A stretch of DNA of 64,000 nt from Chrysomallon squamiferum (lineage: Eukaryota; Mollusca; Gastropoda; Neomphalida; Peltospiridae). The stretch covers positions 11,493,581 through 11,557,580 of the forward strand of contig CM022676.1 in the NCBI GenBank assembly GCA_012295275.1. The letters run 5' to 3'. The notes beneath the pieces were generated by a model. That model was not told the DNA's origin. It searched no databases and saw nothing but the letters and a program-made list of their open reading frames with translations. Numbering within the stretch: position 1 is the stretch's first letter; each line of letters begins with the position of its first letter. Shown one piece after another: positions 31,370 to 44,244 of the stretch. Made by a program: the position numbers and the translations under genes.

Positions 31370-34300
31370 ATATGTTTGTGTAAGAGACTGAGAAAAATTG
31401 TGAAGGTTGCATGATTTGAAACAAAAAAATTATAATCTACTTTGGTCACAGATCATGTATGAGAGGTGAATTGTCATGTTGAAACAACTCGCACAATCAG
31501 GATGTGTGGATGTGTTTTCATCAATATGATGTGCTGCAAACAGTACAACCCACTTTTTTTTATTATTTGTTTTTTTGTTCCCAAAATTTGACTTGGGATG
31601 GTAATATACAAAATTAAAATTAAACCATTGCAATGATTCCATTTGTGATGTCAAAATGTATATTATTATTTTCATGGAAGCAGTTTAAATGTGATGTAGC
31701 TTTTCGCTTTAACACTGGACCTACATGACAGACATGATAGGCAGGCATGGCATAATTTGATTGAAATATAATTTTTAATTTCATCACTGTTAACGATGAA
31801 ACAGAAAGTAGATGTATTATTCAAATAAAGAAAGAAAAAACAGTTTGAAAAAGCCTGGATAACATTCCATTCAATGTTAATATCAAAGAATTTGTAAGAG
31901 AAATAAAACAACAAATGATTGTACAGCTTTAAGAAGTTTTAGGTCCAGTATTAAAGAGATAGCTGTTTATGTCATGTAACAAATGTGCACACATCGAAAA
32001 TAATACATCCAAGTACAAGATTTGTGCATATTAAAGTATGTTTTTTTTATAAATGAAATTGTATGTGTGACACTGGAGCACTGTGGTTCATTGTTTGTAT
32101 CCATGGAAACCTGCTGTTACTTGTCAAATCAGGTTTAAATGGCAGCTCTTATCAGTCTTTCAAGCTGGAGATATTTCTTATTTGTTTTTAAAACGTTTTT
32201 TTTTTTTTGTAACACCATTCTTTGAAGAGATGCTAAGAAAGCATTAGGTAAAACATAATTTATTACCTGAAGTACACAATTATTATTATTATTATTATTA
32301 TTACATTATTTTATTATTACTACTACTACTATTACTATTGTCTAAATCTTGTTGATCTGAGAAATAGCAGTAGGTTTGTCATGATTTAAATTGTGAATTA
32401 GTTTGCTTCAGTTTCACCAATTCTGATTAGTCACATTGGAAAAAATGTTTTTTTTATTTGTTATTTTTTTTTTTATATGTTGTGTTGTAACAATCCAGTT
32501 CTGTTGGATTGTTCTCCAGGAACTGACAGCACAGAACATTCCAGCAGAACTGTAACTGTGAGAGGATAGAACAGCCAGTGACTGAGTGTTCTTTCTTTTC
32601 ACTGCTTTATTTGCTAGTCATTTCTTCTTCAGCAACACAGGTTTTTACCACAGACTTCTTCTTTGTACGTAGCTCTCAGCTAGTGTTGAGATAGTGGACC
32701 TTCGGTAAAATGTTAGCTTTTAGTGTATTGACATTAGTTACTATCATTTGGTAAGTTAATCTTGACTTGGTCAGTGGACATTATCATTTGACATTGACAC
32801 TGGACGTTAGTTGAGCAGATTTTGCTGTTTAACATTAGTTAAGTTGATATTGAAAATAAGCAGACATTCATATTTAGCACTGACAGGATTGTCTTAGTAT
32901 TTTCTGCTTAAAAAAATCAGTTGAGTATTTTGAATTGAAGTAAGAACCATTTCAAGAGTAGAAATAATAGTATTTTCATTCATAATAAAGGAAACAGGCA
33001 GATTGTGTATTTCTATTTGTAGGCTGACAACACTAAAGTTTTGATAAACAAGACTTTGACACTGATTTTTAGCTTTCACTAAATGGACACTGAAAAATGG
33101 CATTTACTCAATGGACATTATTTTTAAATAACGGCTAAAAACCTGTGTTGTTTGAAGAAATACAAGGAGCAAATGTGTGAGGCTTAAAGTCCTCTAAATA
33201 TTTACAAAAACTGAATGTTAGGTGCACTTCTGTTGACTAGAAATCTTACAAACTTGAAAAATTGGTGTTGAAAGATCAAGATTTATTACAAAGAATTCTT
33301 ATAAATGTGAGTTTAGAAACGAAATGGTGGAAAAAAGCAATCCAGACATACACAAAGAAAATTTATTTGATTCAAGGTCGAGAAATAATTTCTCCTTTTA
33401 ACGTTTGGAAAATGTGATGACCAAGTGAAAAGAAATAAATTGATAAAAAATTGTACAAACGTTTGTGAGATTTCTAGCCAGTCAGTTGATGAATACACTT
33501 AAGAATAAACAAAGTTGTCTGATAACATCGTGATAGGTGTAAACATGTCTGCAGCAGAGAGATTTAGACATGTTCTCTATAACAACTCATTTAGACATGT
33601 TCTGTATAACGAGTTATTTAGACACGTTCTGCATAACAAGTTATTTAGACATGTTCTCTACAACAGAAGCTGGACACAGGTTTAAACATTGTAACACGTG
33701 TTTAAACCTGCTTTCCATCAGATTATCTCCAGTTGTGTTGTTTCTATGGTGATGACATGACACTGAATTTTACGTCAGTGTTTTGTTTTCTGCATGAGAC
33801 CGACAACTAGGAGGGTGTGTAATATCAGCTGTATTAACCCTTTGAAGATCTGGGCTTCATAACAACAATGACAGATGAATTCCTGGGACCAAGACCTTGA
33901 TTATTTTGTCAACCAAGAAAAAAAAAAATTAATTACAAAATTGAGGCTTGATTAAAAAAATATATATATAATAACTTTTAAAAAAAGAAAAAAAGAAAAA
34001 AAATGTGTAATGATTTGTTAAAGATGAAATTGTTTTGACAGTTCACCTTGTCGAGATAAACAAGTAAATAACTTCTATGAAACCAAGCAACCAATATCTG
34101 GCTGGAAAATTGTTAAAAATGAATATTTATCCAACACTCGACAGGTCTAAAATTTAGCAATAATTTTATTTATTTATTTTGATTTGTCTAATTTACCTGT
34201 CTATTGTGGTCTCTGCACTAAGATGATGATGTTTGTTAGTTGTTGAAAAGTACATACCCCAAGATTTCCACCAGATAGATAAAATTTGTTAAAACCCGAG

Positions 34301-37300
34301 AAGTGGGCAGTTGCATCTACATTAAAAGGGGTACTGTATTAGTGAGTGTCCAAAAGATGGCACTGGATGCATTAGACAGGTAGATGCATGTATGAGGATA
34401 TGATAAACAGTCCACATACATGTTGAAATTTGAAAACAAACCAAGAAAAAAAATCTGTGTGGAATGTACATTTTGTGGTATTGAATGCACTCAAAATTGT
34501 TTACCAATTAAACACTAAATAAAACGAAATATTTATTTTAAGGAAACAAAATCTGAAATTAAAATAAAAATCAGTTTGCCAAATTTGCAGTAGAAACAGT
34601 TTGAGCTTTGCCTTTGTTAAAAACAATTCAACTCCAGTCTCTGAGTGCACTCTTACTGCAAAATTGCTTCAACCACAACAGAGAAGAAAACTACTTGCTA
34701 GAAAAAAATTAATTTGACCAGCTTTGTCCAGTTTGTTTTTATTGTAACAAATAGAAAGAACAAAGTGTAAGAACTCAAGTGCAAAGTGGAGCAAATTGAT
34801 TCTGAACTGAGAGAGAGAAAAAGTACTGGAGATGGTCAGATTTACGTTTTGTTTTGTGATGTAGTGAGACTATAAACTATCAGAACTGCAGATACTGTAA
34901 CATGCAGGACTTGGTTATCACAGAAACCAGTAGATCAACTATTTTGTAATAAATAAATAAAAATAGTAAAAGAAAGAAAATGAGATAAAAAAAAAAGGAA
35001 AAATGTCTGCCTGGGAAGGAAACGAAAAAAAAAAAGACAAAATTCCAATAATTTTAAATGAAATAAAAATTTATAGAATATTACTTCAAAAAACCAACAG
35101 CAAATCTGACCATTCTCAAGTACAAGAAAACTGATGTTATTTTTCGTTTTCGGAATGTTTAAAAATGTATAAACTGAACAGTATCAACATACTGGATTAT
35201 TTATGTCTTGCCTTCCAACACTTCTTTTTTTTTTTTTTTTTTTTTTTTTTTTCTCTTTCTTTTCTTTTTCTTTTTAAATCTATTTTATTGTAAGAAAAAG
35301 AAACTACTGATCATGTTTAAAGAAATGAAAAATGTTCTTTATCAGTATTAGTTTAGGTCAATGAGAGAGGTGGGGATGGGCAGATGAAAATTTAGTGCCT
35401 TAAAGGAAGACTGGACATAAATAAATAAAAAGGAATAAATTTGTTTCTAGCAAGAACAAGTGTTGTTTGTTTTTCTTTATCATCGTTAAGGTTATTTTGT
35501 TAGAAACATTTTTAAATTTATTTTTTATTGTCTTTTGAATTATTTAGCAGAACATTTTCACATCGGAAAGGTGCGGTTCAGTTATTTTTATTGCAGCAAA
35601 TGTTAGCAGAATTCGTGATGAATGTATTGTGATATTATTGCAAAAGTTACATTACTGCTGCTGGAATGATTTCAAATACACTAAATTTACAACTGGTGTT
35701 TGTTTCCAGTGCTAGGAACTGGCACCTGTGTGGACTAAAGTTCCTGAATCAGTTGAAAATTGCATTCTTTTCTCAACTTGTCACAGTTTAAACTACTATT
35801 CAAAAGAGCATGCACTGTATACCATAAACAACCACATTTCCAGTGTACACTTTGGTTCTGGTGAAAGTACGAACTTTTACTTATTTTTTGAAGAATCTTG
35901 CCATTTCACAGATTCAGCATGCTGTGTTTTTCTGTTGTTTTGTTTTGGCAAAAGTGACTTTTTTGTTACTTTTTGAAGAATCATTTCACACACTCAGTAA
36001 AGTATGCTGTAGTTTTGTTTGTTATTTTGCAATTTCCCCATTCGCACAAGAAGACTGATTGTAGTCTCATTTAAAAAGAGTTTATTTCCCATCAAAATGT
36101 TTCCTTTTTAAATGGAACTTAAAAAGAAAGAAAAAAATATAAAAAACAAAATTTGAACTGGAAATTATCTTTTAACCAAAAAAAAATAATAATTAAAATA
36201 TATTTTTAGAAAAAAGCAATTTCTGCACTTTGTATCAGATTCTGAGTTTAATCTGATAGAATCACAAGGAAATTGTGAGGCATGTTAAAAGACATTGATC
36301 TAAATTCTCACTAAGCAAGCAAGGCATTTTTATATCGACTGTTTGGTCTGGGATATAAGCAATGTTCATACAAAATCAACTTGAAATCAAGTCATGTCTA
36401 AATTAGCACTGTCTTTGCAGCAAGTTTTTCAGAAGTTCAAACTGACCAATCACTGTTAATTGTAAGCTTCATGATTCTTTGAACAGACAGGTAGTATTTA
36501 AAACATTTCTCAATAAAAATTAACTTGCAGTTTTGGTTTTTGAAAAATGATGAAAATTTATGATACTTTAAAATTTAAACTTGTTACTTCTCTGCAGACA
36601 CATTGTAATGAGCCAGTTTTTCACTTTGTGTGGAATTCTGCAGCCTGTGGGTCACTTGAATACTGAGGTAAATGTGGAGAATGTTTCAGGACGGTGAACA
36701 ACTGATTAAATGGAAACTGCAGCAGCAGTGGTTAATTGCAGTTGAAATGCTAACTTGCCCATTGTGGTATTACTGTCCCTACAACATCAAAACCGTAACA
36801 GTGTGTAATTTTGTGTCTGCTATTTAGTTGTCACTAAAACTACACAAGTCAAATTGTGTGGTATACAGCTATTGTCAGATACAGAGAAAGTAAAATATAC
36901 TGATGTCACTAAAACTACACAAGTCAAATTGTGTGGTATACAGGTATTGTCAGATACAGAATAAGTAAAATATACTGATGTCACTAAAAGTACAGGGTGA
37001 GTCAAAATGCTGAATGGTTGTCACAAAAGATGTGTGATGTTAAATTGTTACTGCTATGTGTCTATTAGTGAAAGTACTCGGATACATTAAAACACTTGCA
37101 TGTTCAAATTATAACTTTTCAATAGTAATTTAATAACTGAGTTAAGGAAAATACTGACACACTGAAAAGTCAGGTGTATTTTTATGTCTGCATCCTGTTG
37201 TCATCACTTCAAGGACTACAGCAGAAATGACTTCATTTTCTACTTTGAGCGGACTCCTCTTCAAGAAAATGGAGCACTGGGTGGAACAGAAAAAGTAGAG

Positions 37301-37800
37301 ACAATCAGATGAGTATTAAACTACAACCTTTCAGAAACAAACTTATGATAAAATGTTTTAAGAACAAAAGTTTTTTTTTTTTACTTAAATAATTTACTTT
37401 TCTTTTATAAACATTTAAATTTTTAACAAATATAAGTTCAGTGATACATAAAATAAGCTTAGTGTTACAAATGTTTGTTTGGCACTCTGTGGCATGTTTA
37501 GAAGACATCTGAACAAGTTGTAACATTGGTACTCTGCACTCGCACACACACACAATTTGAATACCTTACTGCATGTAAACCTCTGCATATAAATAAACAA
37601 GAAAATTAACATCTTAATTCTTGTTTGTTTGAAATCCTATAATTCGTGAGATAACACACACATACACACACACACACACTCACACACACACACTAACAGT
37701 ATCTCATAAAAATATTATTTTAACAATACGCACACAGTAAATAGAAACTAGTGAAATAATGCTTTGTATGACATCTCTCACTGTTAACACACACAGCTGC
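28132..37800 (+). other. DDX6 3' UTR and long non-coding stretch
   Basis: Almost 9.7 kb with no convincing exon on either strand and no recognisable transposon. Sequence is mainly unique and less repeat-laden than the rest of the window. DDX6 mRNAs of other animals can have long 3' UTRs, so part of this is probably UTR. Pumilio-type motifs lie at 28251 (TGTAAATA), 29292 (TGTATATA) and 30279 (TGTAAATA). An AATAAA is near 29447. Other contents are (TTA)n at 32280-32335, a 31-base T run at 35227-35252, a GT tract near 31336, and the tandem duplication at 36826-36990. Confidence 0.5.
36826..36990. repeat. 78-bp tandem duplication
   Basis: Two nearly identical adjacent copies of a unit starting TGTCACTAAAACTACACAAG and containing TTGTGTGGTATACAG and GTAAAATATACTGA, plus the first bases of a third. 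It lies in the non-coding stretch between DDX6 and the zinc-finger gene. Confidence 0.85.
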
Positions 37801-37935
37801 TACTTCACCTCCATGTTCTTGATGACATCACAATGGCTGTTTGAAGGCATAAAAACTTGGCTTTGAATGTCATATTTTATGTTGTTCTTTGTTAAATAAA
37901 TAACTTGGAAGGATAAAGAAATGTACCACATCAGT

Positions 37936-40900
37936 TTATTTCACTGTGTTGTCAGAATGTTTTGTCAGGGTGTGTTTCCTAAGTCCACTTTTTCCACAAA
38001 ATGCTTTACTACAGAGGTGACAGTTGAATGGCTTCAAGCCAGTGTGTGTTCTTGAATGAACCTCGAAGTCTGCTCTCCTCCTGAAACGCTTGCCACAGAC
38101 ACCACAGCTGTAACTGCCAGCAACTGCGTGCACGTCACACTGATGTTGGTACAGCTGTTTGTAATCGTCAAAGTGCAAGTCACACTGCTGACAGTCAGCG
38201 ATGCTGAGTGGAGTGTTTTTCTGGAGGTTGGTGTGAAGTGGCTGGTCACGCTGTGAAGTGTGCCGACGTTGATGACGTCTCAGACTGTGACGTCTGATGA
38301 AAGACCTGTGACACTGGGAACAAGAAAACTGTTTTACGTTGTTGTGTGTGAACACGTGTTCCTTCAACCGGTAATCCTCTGTGAAACTCTGGTCGCACTC
38401 TCTACACTGGATCAATGTCAGGGTCGAATGCCTCGCTTTCACATGTTCCTCTAGCTTGTCTGACGTGAAGAATGTTCTAGAGCAGGAGGGACAGCTGTAC
38501 GTCACGTGACCGGCGTGAGTCTTCCTGTGAGCGCGCAGGTTGCTGCTCACACTGAAGTGGCGGCCGCACACGGGACACGTGTAGGGTTTCTCTCCGGTGT
38601 GAGTTCTCCGGTGAACGGTCAGCTTGCTGCACTTGGAGAAGCGCTTCGGACAGTGCGGACACGTGAAGGTCTCTCGCCCGTGTGTTGACGTCTGTGCACG
38701 CTGAGGTCCCCCGCGAAGTTGAACGCCGCCCCACACACGTCACACACGTGTGATTTACGCTGCGTGTGGACCAGCACGTGCTTGCCCAGTCTGCCCGCGT
38801 CGGTGAAGGTTTTCTCACACACCGGACACTGGTGGGTTTCCTCTCTGGTGTGTGCTCTAACATGTCTGTTTCGAACCCCGGAATCGGTGAACCGTTTGTC
38901 GCAGAAGGGACAGACGTACGGCTTTTCGTGAAAATGACTTCGTCTGTGCACTTTGAGGTGACACGTCTGTCTGAACGTCCTGCCACACACGTCACAGACG
39001 TGTTTAACGTCACGAGTTTTCTCACCACGCTCGTCTCCATGGCGATTCTTCACGTGTTTTCTGAGACCACCGCGAGTACAGAAGCGCTGACGACACACAG
39101 GACAGGAGTTAGGTTTCTGACCTGTGTGAGTGTTCACGTGTTCCTTCAGCTGAACAAACTTTGTGAACGATTTCTCACAAATTTCACACTGATGTCTTCT
39201 CAAGCATTCTTTACTTTCTGGACACTCGCTCTGAACAGGTTTTGGTTCTGGCTCATCCTGATGTGACTTTTCGTTACAAACAGACTGGTCTAACTGTAAG
39301 ATTTTGTCAGATGACAAAGGTTTGTTGTGATCTGGTTGATGATAAATCTGGCTGTCTTCCACTGGTTTCTTGCACTGTTCAGTCTCCTGACTGCAAACAC
39401 TGCGCTTCTCTTCACAGCTTTTCTCACAGGTTTTACTCATGAATGGTGATGCTGTAGCTGTGTCTGACATTTTCTTTTTCTCGATGTTGTCTGAGTGGAT
39501 GTGGAGGTGAGCTCTCAGGTTGCTGGACACTGCGAATGTTTTGAGACAAACCGAACACGAGAACGGTTTCTCTCCAGTGTGAACGCGATAGTGAACTTTG
39601 AGCTTGCTTGATTTGCTGAAACCTTTCCCACACCTGTCACACACGTACGGACGTACACCAGTGTGTGAGCGCATGTGAACCTGCAGCTGGCTGGAATGGG
39701 AAAAGCTCTTGCCACACACAGAACAGCGATGAGGTTTCTCCTTTGTGTGGGTTCTTGTGTGACATTTGAGAGAGTAGGAATCAAGAAATGACTTGTGACA
39801 TGTGACACACGTGTGTCTGCGTGTGTCTGTGTGTACTCTGGTGTGACGTCTCAGAGACGAGACATCTCTGTAACATTTGAGACACTGACGACACTGATAC
39901 TGTCTGTCCGCATGTCCGTCACAATTCACAGAATTTTCTAATTGACTGTCAGTATTCATAGAGTTATTCCTAGAATTTTCTAAACACTGGTCACTATTCA
40001 TAGAGTTATTCATAGAAACTTGTGAACTTTGGTCAGTATTTGTAGAATTATTCCCAGAACTTTCTAAACTGTGGTCAATATTTACAGAATTATTTCTAGA
40101 TTTTTCCAAACAATGGTCAGAACTGTTCACAGAATGATCTAGATGATAGTCACGCTTTTTAGAATTATTCCTGGAACTTTCTGGTGGGTGGCAAACATTT
40201 TTCACACGATTAGAATCGTTTACCTGACGTCTGCTGTCTGTCAGGTTAGAGTCACAAACAGAAAACTTGTTTGAAATTTTACTCTCGTCTCTTTTCTCTT
40301 TGATTATAATTTCTTTCACTTTCTCACAGTTTACAGTTTTAGTTGGATCTTTCTCACAGTTGATAGTTTTCCTTGGATTTTTCTCAAAGTTTATAGTTTT
40401 AGTTGGATCTTTCTCATAGTTTATAGTTTTCCTTGGATCTTTCTCATAGTTGATACTTTTGTTTGCATCTTTCTCATAGTTTACAGTTCTGTTTGCATCT
40501 TTCTCATAGTTTACAGTTCTGTTTGCATCTTTCTCATAGTTTACAGTTCTGTTTGGATATTTCTCATAGTTTATAGGTTTAGTTGGATCTTTCTCATAGT
40601 TCACAGTTCTGTTTGGATATTTCTCATAGTTTATAGGTTTAGTTGGATCTTTCTCATAGTTTACAGTTCTGTTTGGATGTTTCTCACAGTTTACAGTTTT
40701 TATGTGTGTTTTGTCACTCACTGAAGAAGATGTCTGTGTAGCTGCTCTGCTGCTCACACTGGGGTGTAGGGACAAGCTGTTCACACTGGGGTGTAGGGAC
40801 AAGCTGTTCACACTGGGGTGTAGGGACAAGCTGTTCACACTGGGGTGTAGGGACAATGATCTGTGATCTGTTTCTGACGTCCTGTCCAAAGATTGTGTAC

Positions 40901-42055
40901 GAAACTGAAAAAACTGATTTTCAGAATTTACAGAGAACTCAGTCTGATGTGACTTTGCAGACTTGTGAAGGTAATTTTGAGTGTGTAAAAGAAAATCTGT
41001 GCAGGTACTGCAGCTTTTTTCTTTTTTAGCCGCAGCTGTTACTCTGACAGTATCCGACTGTTTAGGAATTGCACTAAAATTGTCCTCACTGCTGTGTTGA
41101 CTGACTTCGGTTCTGCCTGAGTGGAGATTTGAGCCTGAGGCCGTCTGTCTGCCATGAACATCACTTGTGTGATCAAGAAAGAACTGCTCAAGAAATGGAT
41201 CCAGTCTGTCTGCAAGTGTGTTTGTCTGTAGGTCTGTGTGCGAGTCTATGCTGAGAAAGGACGACACAGAAAATGGTCTGCACGGTGGTGACATGACGAT
41301 GTTGTCACTGCTGTAGCTGTGAGACACGGGTTTTGATGTTGTGTGTGGTGTTACGGGAAGTGGAAGCACTAACTGAGGATCTGGAAAAATCACCGACTGT
41401 TTTGTTTTCTCTGCTGCTGAAGTCTCAAACAAGCCTCTGTCCAGCGATAACCTGTACACAGGTGCGAACGAACGCATGTGTTCGCGGTTCACTGGACACA
41501 GAGGCGCAAATGAACGGACATGTTCCGAGTTCACTGGACAGAAAGGTGCAAAAGAACTTAAATATTGAGAGCTAGCTGGATCTGGAACGCTGGGGAGAGG
41601 CAGTGTCAGTGACGGAGGGTTTCTAGAACACTCTGGAAGAAAGCTTTGTTTGTCTGGGAGGTCAGAGGTCAGCTGCTGCAAGGTGAGTGATGGTGAGGAC
41701 TGACACTTGACCGGTCCGGTTGAGTCAGGCTGCTGTTGTTAGAGAAGATTCTAGAAGTCTGTGAGCTGAGACAGAAGTCAGGACTTAGAAAAGATTTCTG
41801 CAGCTGACTGAGAGCAGCGTTTTGAATGATCTGTCTCATGCTCAGCCTGGGGTCCACGCCGATGATCTGCGCCAGGGGACCCTGCAGGTGGGGGGGTCGC
41901 TCCACCACATTCTGTGTGACGTTCGGAGGAATCACCTTCCCAGACTGAGTCTTGTTCACGTTCCCTCTCACGTCAGCATCGTCAGCATGCGCAGCACACA
42001 GTTTCCTGTGTTTTGACTGACGAAGTGAACAGTCAAAACTTGTCTTCTGACTCAT
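37936..42055 (-). CDS. Multi-C2H2 zinc-finger protein (19 fingers), two apparent frameshifts
   Basis: Likely nuclear DNA-binding protein. Reading runs from ATG 42055 (MSQKTSFDCSL; an in-frame upstream ATG is at 42130) to stop TAA at 37936. Three open segments must be joined: 42055-41669, about 41735-38667, and 38669-37936. The breaks near 41690 and at 38667-38669 each fit one missing base; the second lies inside a TGERP linker, between finger 11 and finger 12 (FTCPHCPKRFSKCSKLTVH). The middle segment (1020 codons from 41681) has a Ser-rich acidic region, a 9-residue repeat SLSLHPSVN, thirteen 10-residue repeats like TVNYEKDPTK, fingers 1-5 at residues 595-729 and 6-11 at 829-1000. The last segment has fingers 12-19. 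Most fingers keep C-x2-C and H-x3-5-H with TGEKP-type linkers. No KRAB, SCAN or BTB domain was seen. The stop codon overlaps an AATAAA. Confidence 0.88.
38660..38675 (-). other. Frameshift in zinc-finger linker
   Basis: Upstream of this point the fingers read in one frame to TGERP. Downstream the next finger (TFTCPHCPKRF) reads in another. One extra base at 38667-38669 would give an uninterrupted TGERPFTC linker and finger. Assembly error and real mutation cannot be told apart here. Confidence 0.8.
40314..40700 (-). repeat. Coding 30-bp repeat (TVNYEKDPTK)n
   Basis: Thirteen exact-length 10-residue units in the zinc-finger protein (residues 328-456 of the middle segment): NCEK or NYEK, then HPNR, DPTK, YPNR, DANR, DPRK, followed by TV, PI or TI. 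The length is strictly kept at 30 bp, and YPNRTV-DPTKPI pairs recur, which points to recent unequal exchange. A separate 27-bp repeat coding SLSLHPSVN occurs four times at 40755-40859. Confidence 0.92.
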
Positions 42056-42139
42056 CGTCCTTTCAACTGAACCATACTGGCACCCACCTTCCTCTCCCAC
42101 CTGTACCCAACACCCAACCCATGTCTCCACCCTTTAGTC

Positions 42140-42400
42140 CTGAATCCATCTTTTCACACCTTATTGTTGAATCAACCTTCTTACGTATTTATTCCTGAAT
42201 CCACCTTCTTGCATATTTATTCCTGAAACCACCTTCTTGCATATTTATTCCTGAATCCATCTTCTTACATATTTATTCCTGAATCCACCTTATTGCATAT
42301 TTATTCCTGAAACCACCTTCTTACATATTTATTCCTGAATCCACCTTCTTACGTATTTATTCCTGAATCCACCTTATTGCATATTTATTCCCACCATCTT
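42140..42400. repeat. About 31-bp minisatellite
   Basis: Eight copies of TTATTCCTGAATCCACCTTC followed by TTGCATATT or TTACATATT, just 5' of the zinc-finger gene. Read on the minus strand each unit contains GGAATAAATATG. No gene content. Confidence 0.9.
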
Positions 42401-42682
42401 TTGGAAACTACCGATCACTTGCATGTTTTCTTTTAGCATTCTCTGTAATTATAAAAAAAATATAATAATAACAAAAAATGAAAAAATACATACAGTAAAA
42501 ATATTTCTGAAAAAGAAAAATTCTAATTACCTTTGAATTTAGTTTAAGAAAAGTTTAAGTTTATGTGAAGTGTTTGTTACTAACATGATAGATTAAAATT
42601 ATCGAATTCTTTTATACTAACATAAATTATTACTTGTTTTCATTTTTACACTGCTAACAGCAAATCTTTAAAATATTTCTTA

Positions 42683-42720
<38 letters not shown>

Positions 42721-43346
42721 TATACACTATAAAACATTAAAAACTGAAATTTAATATCAAAAAATGTGTGCTGCATTAGATTTATTCGACACTTATTATT
42801 TATTCTCTTTTCTTTTTTTTAACAACAACAAATGAAAACTTCATCTGTCCAGGTTTAGCAAGGAGATGACTAAAACAACAAATTTACTGTTAATAACTAA
42901 ATAAGTAAGTAAACCTGTTGACACTGACAGTACTGCGAAAATAACTGAAACACCAACTTTCTTATTTAGCTTGTTATTCCTTCTTCCTCATCTAGATTCG
43001 TTAAGCCTTTCTTTCTTAAAAATAAAATAAGTTCTTCTAACATAATTAAAATAAAAGCCTAGATCTCAAAACTTCGGCAAAACTTTTATTGTTTTGTTTT
43101 TGTTTCTTCCATTGCAATTTCGTCACAAATGTAATTTCCTTCATCGAAACATGGCGCTCCACAATACAAATAAAAATTTAGGTTCTAAAATTTACCTACG
43201 ATGTTAAATATACGATAATCAAACTACGAAATGAAAGTAGAGTCTTCTTATCTCTTAGTTATTCTGCTCATAAACCTTAATTTTCTATTAATTTATAAAA
43301 CAAGTTATTTAATTAGCTTATTTGAACTTGTTTATCCATATACCAT

Positions 43347-43353
<7 letters not shown>

Positions 43354-43396
<43 letters not shown>
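43354..43396. repeat. (AAT)n microsatellite
   Basis: About fourteen AAT units upstream of the non-coding first exon of gene A. Unit 2 has an ATT run at the matching place (52280-52328). The stretch 42400-43560 otherwise holds a (GT)n tract at 42686-42718 and unique AT-rich DNA between the divergent zinc-finger gene and gene A. Confidence 0.9.
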
Positions 43397-43398
<2 letters not shown>

Positions 43399-43559
43399 AA
43401 GCTTTAGGGTTTTTTTAATTATTATTATTATTTTATTTTATTTTTATGTCTTGATTTTATTACTAATTTTATACACCAGTATCTATCACATGTAGTTTTG
43501 GTAGGAATGTTACTTTTTAAGCTTTTTGATCAGAAATGAATTACCTTGACTTTCTAAAC

Positions 43560-43708
43560 CCACGTGAATTTAACTTCCCGCCAGATGTTCGCTGAAGAGG
43601 ACAGATCAGTTTTGTAGCGAGTCTGTGTAATCCTGTCTTCATGTTACGTCTGCTCCAGAGCTCAGAGATGTTAACCAACTTCACAACATCTGACACAACA
43701 TCAGTATG
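43560..43708 (+). promoter_or_regulatory. Candidate non-coding first exon of gene A
   Basis: Contains TTCGCTGAAGAGGACAGA and GTCTGTGTAATCCTGTCTTC and ends at a good donor (ATG-GTAAAT, exon end 43708). The matching part of unit 2 (52390-52549) has the same ends, so this is probably the 5' UTR exon. The start is not defined. Confidence 0.5.
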
Positions 43709-43814
43709 GTAAATATACTTTTTTCTTCATATTTTGTTTTTTATTTTTATTTTTTTATTTTTTGAGATCGTTGTAGCAGGACATACAACAACATTCTTAG
43801 TTGTTTTTTTATTT

Positions 43815-43849
<35 letters not shown>

Positions 43850-44244
43850 CCATTTGTATAAATTATTTCCAACGTTAAAAACTGTTTTTTCATTTTTTAT
43901 CTTTTTTTTTTTTTTTTTTTTTTTTTTGTATTCCTACTGTCTACAAAAATAATGTACGTAAAATACAACATATTAATAATATATAATTGTGTTTTAAAAT
44001 GAAAAGTTAGCGATGTAACGAAATCTATGGTAGAGAGTTCAAAATTTGAATTCCACGAAAGGAAATATTTCTGACGTCATTAATTAGATTACGCAGCATG
44101 TTCCGTCATCTGCGCATTTCTTAGGCTTGACATCCTTTTTATATCTTTAAAACACAGAAATCTGCAAACATATATATATATATTTTTTTTTCTTTAGTTA
44201 AATTGTTGACAGTGATTAATAAGTGAAGTTTTGAAATTATTACA

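Noticed and set aside
28132-37800. A hidden protein gene in the long non-coding stretch
   Set aside because: Open frames are at most about 90 codons, lack consistent splice phases, and none resembles a known protein.
38477-39040. 187-codon minus-strand frame rich in Arg, Ser and Thr
   Set aside because: It is an alternate frame of the zinc-finger coding region; the true frame shows regular C2H2 spacing.
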